Assembly: GCA_012927585.1 (NCBI GenBank)
Contig: JABBOY010000011.1
Span: 1 to 64,000, forward strand
Source of the DNA: Glaciimonas sp.
GTDB taxonomy: Bacteria; Pseudomonadota; Gammaproteobacteria; Burkholderiales; Burkholderiaceae_D
Length of the DNA stretch: 64,000 bases
Reading direction: 5' to 3'
In this document: positions 17,830-26,895 of the stretch, piece by piece
Position numbering within the stretch: position 1 is the first letter of the stretch
Layout of the letters: the number at the start of each line of letters is the position of its first letter
Made by a program: the position numbers and the translations under genes
The notes under the pieces: model-generated
Database searches by the model: none
Told to the model about the DNA's origin: nothing
The model's input: the letters and a program-made list of their open reading frames with translations, nothing else

Positions 17830-19224
17830 ATGAATCCAAATACGCACTTGCACGGTGGACACGTGCTCAAGCCGGTACTCAGCACCCTGCAACTATGGGG
17901 CATTGCCGTCGGCCTGGTTATTTCCGGAGAATACTTCGGCTGGAGCTACGGCTGGGCTTCAGCCGGTACGCTCGGTTTCACGATCACATCGATTTTCATT
18001 GCCGCAATGTATGCCACTTTCATCTTCAGTTTCACCGAGCTGACCACCTCGATTCCGCACGCGGGCGGACCGTTCGCCTACAGCAAGCGAGCTTTTGGCG
18101 AGACCGGCGGCTATCTGGCAGGCGCTGCCACCCTGATTGAATTCGTGTTCGCTCCACCCGCCATCGCCCTGGCAATCGGAGCCTACCTGAACGTGCAATT
18201 CCCGTCACTCGATCCCAAGACGGCTGCTCTAGGTGCATATATCGTATTCATGGCACTGAATATCGTCGGAGTGCAAATTGCCGCCACTTTCGAACTGGTT
18301 GTGACACTATTTGCGATTTTCGAGTTACTGGTATTCATGGGCGTGGTTTCTCCCGGCTTCTCGATGGCAAACTTCACCAAAGGTGGCTGGTCCGGTCAGG
18401 ACAGCTTCAGTCTGGCATCAATTCCAGGCATGTTTGCGGCGATTCCGTTTGCAATCTGGTTTTTTCTTGCGATCGAAGGTGTAGCAATGGCAGCAGAAGA
18501 GGCAAAAGATCCGAAACGCTCAATTCCTATCGCCTACATTACCGGCATCCTGACGCTCGTGATTCTGGCGATTGGCGTGATGGTATTTGCCGGCGGCGCC
18601 GGTGACTGGACCAAGCTAGCCAACATTAACGACCCATTACCGCAGGCAATGAAAATGATTGTCGGCGAAAACAGCGGCTGGCTGCACATGCTGGTCTGGC
18701 TCGGCCTGTTCGGTCTGGTCGCATCCTTTCACGGCATCATCCTCGGTTATTCGCGCCAGATTTTTGCGTTGTCACGGGAAGCTTACCTGCCGTCGTATTT
18801 CGCCAAGGTGCATCCCCGCTTCAAGACTCCGCATCGCGCCATTCTGGCCGGTGGTGCAATCGGCATTGCCGCCATCTACAGCGATGAACTGATCAAGATC
18901 GGCGGCCAGACCCTGACTGCGAACATCGTCACCATGTCGGTGTTCGGCGCAATCCTGATGTATATCATCAGCATGCTGAGCCTGTTCCAGTTGCGTCGCA
19001 CCGAGCCGAATATGGTGCGCCCGTTCCGCGCACCGTTCTATCCGTACTTCCCAGCCTTCGCTCTGCTGGGCGCTTGCGTCTGCATGGCTACGATGATCTA
19101 TTACAACCCCTTAATTTTCGGCATTTTCGTAATCTTCCTGACACTTGGTTATGGTTATTTCCTGCTGACAGGCCATCATCGCGACAACGTAGTTTCTGCC
19201 GCAGCGGAATGGGCCGGAAACTGA
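17830..19224 (+). CDS. eat: Ethanolamine permease
   Basis: The 464-residue APC-superfamily transporter has about twelve membrane segments. The N-terminal stretch VISGEYFGWSYGWASAGTLGF and the segments PHAGGPFAYSKRAFGE and FAIWFFLAIEGVAMAAEEAKDPKRSIP are typical of the ethanolamine permease subfamily. A ribosome site (AGGGGAATAC) lies before the ATG. With eutB and eutC just downstream in the same direction, the substrate assignment to ethanolamine is strong. No microcompartment shell genes are present, so this is the short, cytosolic form of the pathway. The promoter and upstream element match those of exaC. Confidence 0.9.
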   Translation: MNPNTHLHGGHVLKPVLSTLQLWGIAVGLVISGEYFGWSYGWASAGTLGFTITSIFIAAMYATFIFSFTELTTSIPHAGGPFAYSKRAFGETGGYLAGAATLIEFVFAPPAIALAIGAYLNVQFPSLDPKTAALGAYIVFMALNIVGVQIAATFELVVTLFAIFELLVFMGVVSPGFSMANFTKGGWSGQDSFSLASIPGMFAAIPFAIWFFLAIEGVAMAAEEAKDPKRSIPIAYITGILTLVILAIGVMVFAGGAGDWTKLANINDPLPQAMKMIVGENSGWLHMLVWLGLFGLVASFHGIILGYSRQIFALSREAYLPSYFAKVHPRFKTPHRAILAGGAIGIAAIYSDELIKIGGQTLTANIVTMSVFGAILMYIISMLSLFQLRRTEPNMVRPFRAPFYPYFPAFALLGACVCMATMIYYNPLIFGIFVIFLTLGYGYFLLTGHHRDNVVSAAAEWAGN

Positions 19225-19345
19225 TCTAAATCCCATCTGACGTTTGCGTTCGCCGGTGGCAGCCTGTCGGCGAACGCAACCAGCTGAAGTTGACGGAATG
19301 CCGCTGATGCAATACTCCGAAATAGCCCCAACGAATTCCATCACC

Positions 19346-20761
19346 ATGACAAATACAAGTACAGTGCAAACACATCAGTACAGCCACACTATCGGCAGCA
19401 AGACTTACGGCTTTCGCGACCTGAAGGACTTGATGGCCAAGGCCACGCCGGCGCGTTCCGGCGACGTGCTGGCGGGCGTCGCCGCACATAGTGCGGAACA
19501 GCGCGCCGTGGCGCAAATGGCGTTGGCCGAGTTGCCGCTCGCAACCTTCCTCAGTGAAGCGCTGATCCCTTATGAAGACGACGAGATCACGCGCCTGATC
19601 ATTGACAGCCACGATGCCGCCGCGTTTGCGCCGGTTAGCCACCTGACGGTCGGCGATTTTCGCAACTGGCTGCTGGGCGACGAAGTCGACAGTGCCGTGT
19701 TGTCTGCGCTGGCGCCCGGCATCACGCCGGAAATGGCGGCCGCCGTATCCAAGATCATGCGCAACCAAGACCTGATTCTGGTGGCGCAGAAATGCCGCGT
19801 GGTGACCACCTTCCGCAATACCATCGGGTTGCCGGGCCGGATGTCGACCCGCCTGCAGCCCAACCACCCGACCGACGATGCGAGCGGGATCGCCGCCAGC
19901 CTGCTGGATGGATTGCTGTATGGCAGCGGCGATGCCGTGTTCGGCATCAATCCGGCCACCGACAACGTGGCGCAAGTCATCAAACTGGTCACAATGATGG
20001 ATGACATCATCAATCAGTACCAGATCCCGACCCAGTCCTGCGTGCTGACTCACGTCACCAACACAATTGAGGCGATCAACCGCGGCGCGCCAGTGGATCT
20101 GGTGTTCCAGTCGGTCGGCGGCACCGAAGCCACCAACCGCAGCTTCGGCGTCAGCCTCGATCTACTGGGCGAAGCACGCAGCGCGGCGCTGTCGCTAAAG
20201 CGTGGCACGGTTGGCGATAACGTGATGTATTTCGAAACCGGCCAGGGCAGCGCCCTGTCGGCCAATGCGCATCACGGGATTGATCAGCAAACCTGCGAGG
20301 TGCGCGCGTATGCGGTGGCACGCCAGTTCAAGCCGCTGCTGGTCAATACCGTGGTCGGCTTTATCGGCCCCGAATACCTGTTTGACGGCAAGCAGATCAT
20401 CCGCGCCGGACTGGAAGACCATTTTTGCGCCAAGCTGCTTGGGCTGCCGATGGGTTGCGACGTTTGTTACACCAACCATGCGGAGGCTGACCAGAACGAC
20501 ATGGATGTATTGTTGACCCTGCTCGGCGTAGCAGGCTGCAGCTTCGTGATGGGAATTCCGGGCTCGGACGACATCATGCTCAATTACCAGACCACCTCAT
20601 TCCACGATGCGCTGTATGCGCGCCGTGTGCTGGGCCTGCGGCCTGCACCGGAATTCGAGACATGGCTGCAGAAGATGCAGATATTCAGCAGCGACGCGCA
20701 GTTCCGGCTGAATCCAGCGCTGCCGCCTGCTTTTCAAACAGCATTGTTGCGTCTGCCTTAG
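19346..20761 (+). CDS. eutB: Ethanolamine ammonia-lyase large subunit
   Basis: The 471-residue subunit holds the TIM-barrel active site of the adenosylcobalamin-dependent lyase that converts ethanolamine to acetaldehyde and ammonia. Family blocks visible include YGFRDLKDLMAKATPARSGD near the start, TRLQPNHPTDDA, VFGINPATDNV, FQSVGGTEATNRSFG, FETGQGSALSANAHHG and FIGPEYLFDGKQIIRAGLED. I chose 19346 from alignment with the usual start; upstream ATGs (19298, 19307) are possible but add residues not seen in the family. It is followed after 6 bases by eutC. I saw no cobalamin riboswitch upstream. Confidence 0.92.
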   Translation: MTNTSTVQTHQYSHTIGSKTYGFRDLKDLMAKATPARSGDVLAGVAAHSAEQRAVAQMALAELPLATFLSEALIPYEDDEITRLIIDSHDAAAFAPVSHLTVGDFRNWLLGDEVDSAVLSALAPGITPEMAAAVSKIMRNQDLILVAQKCRVVTTFRNTIGLPGRMSTRLQPNHPTDDASGIAASLLDGLLYGSGDAVFGINPATDNVAQVIKLVTMMDDIINQYQIPTQSCVLTHVTNTIEAINRGAPVDLVFQSVGGTEATNRSFGVSLDLLGEARSAALSLKRGTVGDNVMYFETGQGSALSANAHHGIDQQTCEVRAYAVARQFKPLLVNTVVGFIGPEYLFDGKQIIRAGLEDHFCAKLLGLPMGCDVCYTNHAEADQNDMDVLLTLLGVAGCSFVMGIPGSDDIMLNYQTTSFHDALYARRVLGLRPAPEFETWLQKMQIFSSDAQFRLNPALPPAFQTALLRLP

Positions 20762-20767
20762 CCCACC

Positions 20768-21598
20768 ATGATCGATAAAAAATCACCCGTCATCGCCAAC
20801 CCATGGGAATCCCTACGCCAATTCACCGACGCCCGCATCGCGCTCGGACGCGCCGGCGTAAGTTTGCCGACCAATCCACAACTGGCATTCCAATTGGCGC
20901 ATGCGAAAGCGCGCGACGCAGTGCATCTGGCACTGGATGTACCGCAACTGGCGCAATCATTCAGCGCATCGCTGGGAGAACTAAGTGCGCCCTACCTTGC
21001 GCTGCACAGCGCTGCCGCCGACCGCAATATTTACCTACAGCGTCCAGACCTGGGACGCAGACTCGACGACGCATCGTGGCAAGTACTGAAAAATCTGGCA
21101 GGATCACAGACGGCAAGCCGGTACGACTTGGCATTTGTGGTGGTGGATGGCCTGTCGGCACTGGCCATCGAGCAGAACGCAGCACCATTCCTGAGCATCC
21201 TGCGGCATCGCATTTCTTCGGAAAACTGGTCCATCGCACCGATCTGCATTGTCCAGCAAGGACGGGTTGCCATTGGCGACGAAGTGGCCGAACTGCTGGG
21301 CGCGAAAGCGGTTGTAGTGTTGATAGGCGAACGGCCGGGCTTAAGCTCGCCAGACAGCATGGGCTTGTACCTGACCTGGATGCCGCAGATCGGATCGATT
21401 GGGCTGACCGATGCCAGCCGCAATTGCATCTCCAACGTGCGTCCTGCCGGGCTGCGCTATGAGGAAGCCGCCTACAAACTGCACTATTTATTGACGGAAG
21501 CAAACAAAAGGCAATTATCCGGCGTTGACCTCAAGGATGAAACGAGCGCAGACCCCGATCTGCTGAATGCGACGCAGAAAAATTTTCTGTTGAAATAA
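20768..21598 (+). CDS. eutC: Ethanolamine ammonia-lyase small subunit
   Basis: The 276-residue partner of EutB helps hold the lower face of adenosylcobalamin. Recognisable segments are [19 protein letters not shown] near the start, [70 protein letters not shown] and [20 protein letters not shown]. Length matches the family (~260-295). Spacing to eutB implies co-translation. No reactivase (eutA) is visible; many short-form pathways lack it. Confidence 0.92.
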   Translation: MIDKKSPVIANPWESLRQFTDARIALGRAGVSLPTNPQLAFQLAHAKARDAVHLALDVPQLAQSFSASLGELSAPYLALHSAAADRNIYLQRPDLGRRLDDASWQVLKNLAGSQTASRYDLAFVVVDGLSALAIEQNAAPFLSILRHRISSENWSIAPICIVQQGRVAIGDEVAELLGAKAVVVLIGERPGLSSPDSMGLYLTWMPQIGSIGLTDASRNCISNVRPAGLRYEEAAYKLHYLLTEANKRQLSGVDLKDETSADPDLLNATQKNFLLK

Positions 21599-21961
21599 GC
21601 ACCGTGCAAACAATTCCTTGACGCCATCAAATGAGCGTGCCTGACAGAAACATATACGAGGCGGTTTCCATGTCCAAGCGCAACAAGGCCAAGTTTATCG
21701 GCCCAGGATGCTGTAAAGTCAAAGGCGTCTACAGGAAGGGACAGTTCGGCTGGGCATTTTCAGTCCAGTGATTTTCCAGGCCTAGTGTTGATTTTCTGGG
21801 TGACCCTATAGCAGCACAGCAGCGTCAAGTTTGTTTGTCAATGTTGGTTTATCCGTAGCGATCTGTTTGATGCATGCACGGAGCCGTCGAAAAAATGCGG
21901 GGCACAAGAGGCTTGCCTCCGCGAACCCAGAACCACGGGAGAGAAGATACCTTTGCGTACA
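21599..21961. other. Convergent spacer between eutC and the pch operon
   Basis: The two operons converge here. Only a possible 46-codon frame (21631-21771) is visible; no clear terminator hairpin was found. Confidence 0.4.
21631..21771 (+). CDS. Possible 46-residue protein
   Basis: A short frame begins ATG at 21631, with an internal ATG at 21670 preceded by GAGGCGG. The product is basic, with a GPGCCKVKG centre (adjacent cysteines). I do not recognise it; it may be gene debris. Kept at low confidence because it follows eutC directly. Confidence 0.2.
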   Translation: MSVPDRNIYEAVSMSKRNKAKFIGPGCCKVKGVYRKGQFGWAFSVQ

Positions 21962-23413
21962 TCAGAATGGAAATTTGCGCTGCCCCATCTGCACCGTGAT
22001 CCACTTCAACTCGGTCATTTCATCCATCGAGTAATGCCCGCCTTCGCGCCCGAAACCGCTATCCTTGATGCCGCCAAACGGCACGTTCGGCTCGTCGTAG
22101 GCGGTGCAGTTGTTGACATGCACCATGCCGCTTTCGAGTCGCAGCGACAGGTCGAACGCTTTCTGCAAGTCGTTGGTGATGAGTGCGGCAGACAGGCCGA
22201 AACTGCTGTCATTGGCCAGTTGCAGCGCATCCTCGCTATCCCTGGCACGGATTACCGACACCACCGGGCCGAAGCTTTCTTCCCGGAACACGCGCATCTC
22301 GGTGGTGACACCGGCCAGAATGGTGGGCCGGTAGAAATTGCCCTCTGAGGTGCCTCCGCACAACAATTTCGCGCCCCTGGTCACCGCATCGCTGACATGT
22401 TCGTCAATGAAGCTGCATTGCTTGCGGTCAATCAGGGGGCCGATCACCGTGTGCGGGTCGCGCGGATCGCCAACCTGATAGCTGAGTGCCTTGGTCGTAA
22501 GCTTTTCGCAAAAGGCATCGAACACCCCGGCCTCGACAATCAAACGGGAATTGGCCATGCACACCTGTCCCTGATGCAGAAAGACCCCGAAGGCTGCAGC
22601 ATTGACCGCATAGTCGAGATCGGCATCGTTGAGGATGATCATCGGGCTCTTGCCACCCATTTCCAGCGTAATCTTCTTCAGGTGCTTGCCGGCCTCGGCC
22701 GCCAGTTGCTTGCCGACCTCGGTCGAACCGGTGAACGTCACCATGCGGATGCGCGGGTCGGCCACCAGCGTGTCGCCCAGGGTCGCACCTTGGCAGGGAA
22801 TGACGTTGAGCACGCCTTTCGGCAACCCTGCCGCCTCAAATATCTCGCCGATTTTCAGGCCGGTCACGGGCGTGTAGCTGGCCGGTTTCAACACGAACGT
22901 GTTGCCGGCGGCGAGCGCCATCGCCACCTTTTTCATCGCCAGCAGGAACGGGAAATTGAACGGTGCGATGCCGGCGATCACCCCCAGCGGCCGCCGCACG
23001 CTCATCGAGAACAGTCCCGGAGAATCCGCCGGAATGGTCTCACCGTAGATGCGGCGGCATTCGCCGGCGGCGCTGCGCAGCAGATTCACTACGAAGGACG
23101 ATTCGAACATCGCCTTGCCGAAGCCGGAACCGGCTTCGTCCACCAGCACTTCGGCTATTTCCTGGATGCGCGACTCCAGTACTGTGGCAGCTTTGAGCAG
23201 GATCGCCTCGCGCTGGTTGGCCAGCATATTGCCCCACGCGTCTTTGGCGCGGTAAGCGGCGGCAATCGCTAGTTCGATATCGTCGCGCGAGGCCTGATGC
23301 ACGCGGGCAAAGACTGCGCCGGTGGCTGGATTGATGTCGTTGGTCACAGTGCCGCTGCCGGATGCGACCCATTTGCCATCAATGAACAGTTTGTATTCTT
23401 TTGCCGTTTGCAT
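21962..23413 (-). CDS. pchA: Aromatic aldehyde dehydrogenase, probably 4-hydroxybenzaldehyde
   Basis: The 483-residue NAD(P)-dependent dehydrogenase has PFNFPFLLAMKKVAMALAAGN (cofactor site), FTGSTEVGKQLA, the general-base glutamate in TLEMGGKSPM, and catalytic cysteine in LHQGQVCMANSR. It resembles salicylaldehyde/vanillin/hydroxybenzaldehyde dehydrogenases, not the ExaC type at 14560. Lying 26 bp downstream of pchF in the same operon, it should oxidise 4-hydroxybenzaldehyde to 4-hydroxybenzoate. A ribosome site (AGGAGAAAGA) precedes the ATG. The substrate is inferred from context. Confidence 0.8.
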   Translation of the reverse strand: MQTAKEYKLFIDGKWVASGSGTVTNDINPATGAVFARVHQASRDDIELAIAAAYRAKDAWGNMLANQREAILLKAATVLESRIQEIAEVLVDEAGSGFGKAMFESSFVVNLLRSAAGECRRIYGETIPADSPGLFSMSVRRPLGVIAGIAPFNFPFLLAMKKVAMALAAGNTFVLKPASYTPVTGLKIGEIFEAAGLPKGVLNVIPCQGATLGDTLVADPRIRMVTFTGSTEVGKQLAAEAGKHLKKITLEMGGKSPMIILNDADLDYAVNAAAFGVFLHQGQVCMANSRLIVEAGVFDAFCEKLTTKALSYQVGDPRDPHTVIGPLIDRKQCSFIDEHVSDAVTRGAKLLCGGTSEGNFYRPTILAGVTTEMRVFREESFGPVVSVIRARDSEDALQLANDSSFGLSAALITNDLQKAFDLSLRLESGMVHVNNCTAYDEPNVPFGGIKDSGFGREGGHYSMDEMTELKWITVQMGQRKFPF

Positions 23414-23439
23414 TTTGTCTTTCTCCTGAATAATACCGA

Positions 23440-24984
23440 TTAAATTCGAATCCCCGACTTACCCGGTGACAGAATGCCGTTCGGGTCGAGCGCACGCTTG
23501 AGCTTCTGGAACACTTTGCGCTGCACCGGCCCATAGGTGTCGGCCACCTTATCCATGAATTCGGTATTGGTGCGATAGGTGCCGTAACCGGCCTTGGTGA
23601 ATTCATCCAGTAGTTCGCTGAAGCAGGCGTTGGCGGCCTTGACCTCTTCTGGATTGGATTTGTCAAATAACACGTCGATGATGTGGTGCATATCGCGCCA
23701 GCCGACAATGAATTCAGCGACATAATCGAGGCCGTGCTTGGCCAGGATGCGCTTGGCCAACTCCATCTGCTTCAGGGTCTCGCTGCCCATCGCCTGCGAC
23801 ACCGGAGCAAACCACATCGAGCCACCGCCGCCACGCCAGTTGTACAGGCCGAACTCGATCAGGTTGGGCTTGCCGCGCATCAAGTCGGAGCGGTACTGGA
23901 ACACCGGATTGTTGCCCTCCTCCTGCTCGGTAACGATGCGGGCCTTCGGATGTTTCTTGAAGAAGTGGTTGATGATTTGCCAGTTTACTTCAATCTGCTC
24001 GGGCGAGCCGTACAGCGCGGCGTACACGTTCCAGGCCCCGAGGTTGTTTTTCTTTGCCAGATCCTTTAATACTTCGTCCGGGATCTGTCCCTTGCCCTGA
24101 TACACACTGCTGCGCTTGACTGTGACTGCCGCTTCCCAGATAGTGCTGGCAATCACGACCGCATTCGGGATGATCATTGAAATGCGCAGCGGGCGAATGG
24201 TCTCGACAATATCGACAATGTCAGTTTCATCTGGGAAACGGATGCAGAACGGCTTGTAGGCTGGCGGTTCCGGCATCAGCCAGATTCCCAGCTTGGTCAC
24301 AATGCCGTAATTGGATTGGGTGAAAATGCCGTCCAGCGAAGGGCCGTAGCCCCATTTGAAGACTTGCCAAGTATTCGAGTTCGGCACCCCGCCCATGCCG
24401 GTGCGCAGCACCTCGCCAGTGGCGAGGATCACCTCCATACCGCAGGAGAACAGGAAATGCTCGCCGTATGGGGTGTAACCGACACCGCGATCGACCGTGT
24501 TGCCAAGCGGCCCGGCAATCGCCGATGGCGCCGGACACGACATCCAGAGCGGCAGCTTGTGCTCCTGGATGTAATCGTACAACTGCTGGTAGGTCACGCC
24601 GGGCTCCACCAGTGCGTAACCGAGTTCGGCATTGACCTCAAGAATCTTGTTCATGCGTTTCAGATCCAGCACAACCTGTCCGCGCTCACCTGGCGCTGCC
24701 GAGCCGTAGCCCAGATTCTTGCCGGTCGAAATAGTCCATACCGGCACCTTGTATTTGTTGCAGACAGTCAGAATTTGCTGGATATGTTCCACTGAATGCG
24801 CAACGATGGCCGCCGACGGCGCATGGCTATCATCGGCCACGGCCATCATGGTCTTGCAATAGGGTGTGAGTTGCTCGGCGCTCGTGAGCACATTGTCTGC
24901 GCCCAGAATGCGTTTGAAAGCGGCGATAGCCTTGTCGAAGGCGGCTTCGGACACACCCTTGGGCAGTGCAATGTATTTGGACAT
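23440..24984 (-). CDS. pchF: 4-cresol dehydrogenase (hydroxylating), flavoprotein subunit
   Basis: The 514-residue protein belongs to the vanillyl-alcohol oxidase FAD family. It has an N-terminal FAD-binding domain (PVWTISTGKNLGYGSAAPGERGQVVLDLKRMN; ALVEPGVTYQQLYDYIQEH; GNTVDRGVGYTPYGEHF) and a C-terminal cap ending LKRALDPNGILSPGKSGI. It should convert p-cresol via 4-hydroxybenzyl alcohol to the aldehyde, passing electrons to PchC. The start at 24984 has GAGGAA 6 bases upstream; the in-frame extension to 25086 is unlike the family. PchF normally lacks a signal peptide and is thought to be exported with its cytochrome partner. Eugenol hydroxylase is a related alternative. Confidence 0.85.
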   Translation of the reverse strand: MSKYIALPKGVSEAAFDKAIAAFKRILGADNVLTSAEQLTPYCKTMMAVADDSHAPSAAIVAHSVEHIQQILTVCNKYKVPVWTISTGKNLGYGSAAPGERGQVVLDLKRMNKILEVNAELGYALVEPGVTYQQLYDYIQEHKLPLWMSCPAPSAIAGPLGNTVDRGVGYTPYGEHFLFSCGMEVILATGEVLRTGMGGVPNSNTWQVFKWGYGPSLDGIFTQSNYGIVTKLGIWLMPEPPAYKPFCIRFPDETDIVDIVETIRPLRISMIIPNAVVIASTIWEAAVTVKRSSVYQGKGQIPDEVLKDLAKKNNLGAWNVYAALYGSPEQIEVNWQIINHFFKKHPKARIVTEQEEGNNPVFQYRSDLMRGKPNLIEFGLYNWRGGGGSMWFAPVSQAMGSETLKQMELAKRILAKHGLDYVAEFIVGWRDMHHIIDVLFDKSNPEEVKAANACFSELLDEFTKAGYGTYRTNTEFMDKVADTYGPVQRKVFQKLKRALDPNGILSPGKSGIRI

Positions 24985-25125
24985 GGAATTCCTCAAGAAT
25001 CGGTATGAATAGGATGAATGCTTATTCCATTTCGCCATCAATCGTGAACGCGAAAGCGCAGCGCAGACAGTACGCAGGTACGGCAAGCGAAGCCGGTAAA
25101 GGACACGGTTAATGTAGACATGACA

Positions 25126-25995
25126 TCACGCTTCCATCACGAATGAAACAAAGCTGTCGTGTGCCGTGCCATCCTCATGCGGCAGTAACTGATGGATGAA
25201 AGCCTGATTGATGCAAGGAGCACGGTTGTTGCAACTGCCTGCAGCCAGCATAGCCAGCGTCTGCCCCAGCGTCTGTTCCCAGCCTTGGCCGGCAACATTG
25301 TGCGGCGCAATATTGGGCGCTGCCATACTGCGCCAGCAACGCAAGGGTTCGGCCTGGCTGGCATCCACGCCGAGTGCATCGCAGCCCGGCCCGATTCCGA
25401 TGCGGGATAAATGCAGCCAGATTTCGTCCTGCGGCGATACACCCGCTACCCGATATGAAGCAAACCCGAGCGACGACCAGTCAACGCCGCAGTGCGCACG
25501 CCCACTGCCGCCCAGCGGCACTTCGGTAATGGCAAAACCGGCGTTGCCCTGCACCAGTGCGGCAGCCAAAGCCGGTGCTGCGCCGTGGAAACCCGGCACT
25601 GAATGCAGGGCATGACGCGCGCTACTGCCGTCAACGGCAATCATGTGACGTCCCTCGAACATCTGGGTCACACCAGCATCGCGTGCCAACTCGGAAAATA
25701 GCACGTAGGCCGCGTCCGACATCAGTCCCACCAGGCGCTTGCCATGCACTTTGGGAAACAGGCGCTGTAGCGCACCGGCATCGGGCAGGTCATTTCCAAA
25801 CGCGATGCTGCCGACGGTGCCAGCTGCCTGTACCCCTAGCTCGAACCGGCCCGCCGTGCCGGCCGTGAGCAACATGATATCGCGTGGCAGAATGGGTTCT
25901 GCGGCAGTGGCAAAGGAAAATCGGGGCAGGCTATAGGCCGCCAGCGCGCTGCCAGCCATCATGCCTTTGAGGATGCTGCGACGAGGTATTCGCAT
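25126..25995 (-). CDS. Tat-exported protein of unknown function in the pch operon
   Basis: I do not recognise the fold. The 289-residue product begins MRIPRRSILKGMMAGSALA, a textbook twin-arginine signal (RRSILKG), with cleavage near FATAAE, so it should reach the periplasm folded. The rest has no heme motif; cysteines occur as GPGCDALG, LRCWRS and an AGSCNNRAPCINQA pair near the C-terminus. It sits between pchC and pchF, 11 bp after the cytochrome, where its product could aid flavin/cytochrome maturation or bind substrate. The start at 25995 is preceded by AAGGGGAG. This is the least understood gene of the operon. Confidence 0.65.
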   Translation of the reverse strand: MRIPRRSILKGMMAGSALAAYSLPRFSFATAAEPILPRDIMLLTAGTAGRFELGVQAAGTVGSIAFGNDLPDAGALQRLFPKVHGKRLVGLMSDAAYVLFSELARDAGVTQMFEGRHMIAVDGSSARHALHSVPGFHGAAPALAAALVQGNAGFAITEVPLGGSGRAHCGVDWSSLGFASYRVAGVSPQDEIWLHLSRIGIGPGCDALGVDASQAEPLRCWRSMAAPNIAPHNVAGQGWEQTLGQTLAMLAAGSCNNRAPCINQAFIHQLLPHEDGTAHDSFVSFVMEA

Positions 25996-26006
25996 GGCGC
26001 TCCCCT

Positions 26007-26294
26007 TCACTGGATGTACTCGGTGATTTTGGCCAGCGTCGCGTCGTCGATCTCGCTCTGACGGAACGCCGGCATCGCCCGATTGCCCGCCCGCACCACT
26101 AGCCGGATTAGATCGGAATTCTTGGCCACTCCTTTAATAACCGGACCGATGCCCTGATCATGGCAAAAACCGCAAACCTTGCTGTAAGCGTCCTGACCGT
26201 TCAGCCACTGACCGCTGCCATCGGCCACAGCAGCATTTGCAAACAGCATGACCGGAATGCCGATGCAGAGCCGCAAAAACGTCCTTTGTCTCAT
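26007..26294 (-). CDS. pchC: 4-cresol dehydrogenase cytochrome c subunit
   Basis: The 95-residue protein has a signal peptide (cleavage after NAAVA, about residue 24), one heme c site CGFCH, and a likely distal methionine in NRAMPAFRQSEID. This is the small cytochrome of p-cresol methylhydroxylase, which takes electrons from the PchF flavin in the periplasm. I place the start at 26294 because GAGGAGGAG lies just upstream; a longer in-frame reading to 26357 would run into the promoter. It is the first gene of pchC-orf-pchF-ald, with a sigma-54 site 77 bp upstream. Confidence 0.88.
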   Translation of the reverse strand: MRQRTFLRLCIGIPVMLFANAAVADGSGQWLNGQDAYSKVCGFCHDQGIGPVIKGVAKNSDLIRLVVRAGNRAMPAFRQSEIDDATLAKITEYIQ

Positions 26295-26370
26295 GTACTC
26301 CTCCTCTGGTTGAATACCTTGCAAGCATCCTTGCCGATATCGTTTACTCGTTGTCATGCCAGACTTATTA

Positions 26371-26386
26371 GCATGACTCGTGCCAG
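26371..26386 (-). promoter_or_regulatory. Sigma-54 type promoter of the pch operon
   Basis: Read on the minus strand, CTGGCACGAGTCATGC has the perfect -24 block TGGCACG and the -12 GC at exact spacing. Transcription would start near 26359, about 65 bp before pchC. Confidence 0.75.
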
Positions 26387-26450
26387 AAACTAACTACTTG
26401 AATACATTCGTTTTTATTTTGATGCGTCGCAACATATTGATTTATAAGGG

Positions 26451-26494
26451 TTTATCAAATGATCAAAAAAATAGGACTTTGATTATTTGGTAAA
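26451..26494 (-). promoter_or_regulatory. Pair of XylR/DmpR-like upstream activator sites
   Basis: TTTATCAAATGATCAAA (26451-26467) and TTTGATTATTTGGTAAA (26478-26494) each approximate the palindromic TTGATCAATTGATCAA type site bound by aromatic-sensing NtrC-family activators (about 14/16 and 12/16). Their centres are 27 bp apart and about 100-130 bp upstream of the predicted start, the usual geometry. Confidence 0.5.
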
Positions 26495-26895
26495 TATATC
26501 GATGTCGTAGTTTTCATCAATCGCCGATACATCAGGCTGTGCCTGGCGCTAGCGGAAAATCCGACTCGCAGCATTATTGATATGAGTTTCTTTACGTTCG
26601 GGCGGCAGCTTGAACCTTATGCCTGCGAACCTGGGCCGCGTTCACTTTTTATTTGGAAAGGGAATTGCCGATAGCATCAGGCTGCCGCGCCGACGAAGCC
26701 CGGCTCCATGCCAGGCCTGGTTCGTGACCTTGAATTTCATCTATGGAATGGAATGTCGAACAGCGACACTGTGCTTGTTGGGTAAAGGGCGAATAATTGA
26801 ATCGTCCAGAAGTTTTATGCTCTACAACAGGTATTTCTGATCGAACTATCCATGCGCTCACGCCGCGCAATGCGCTTTAAGTGTATGTCGGCTTA
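26495..26895. other. Intergenic upstream of the pch promoter
   Basis: No gene recognised. A plus-strand 76-codon frame (26610-26840) has no family resemblance. Confidence 0.4.

Noticed and set aside
19225-19345. Cobalamin riboswitch expected before eutB
   Set aside because: I saw no B12-box-like sequence; the gap is short and the operon is more likely under the upstream sigma-54 promoter.
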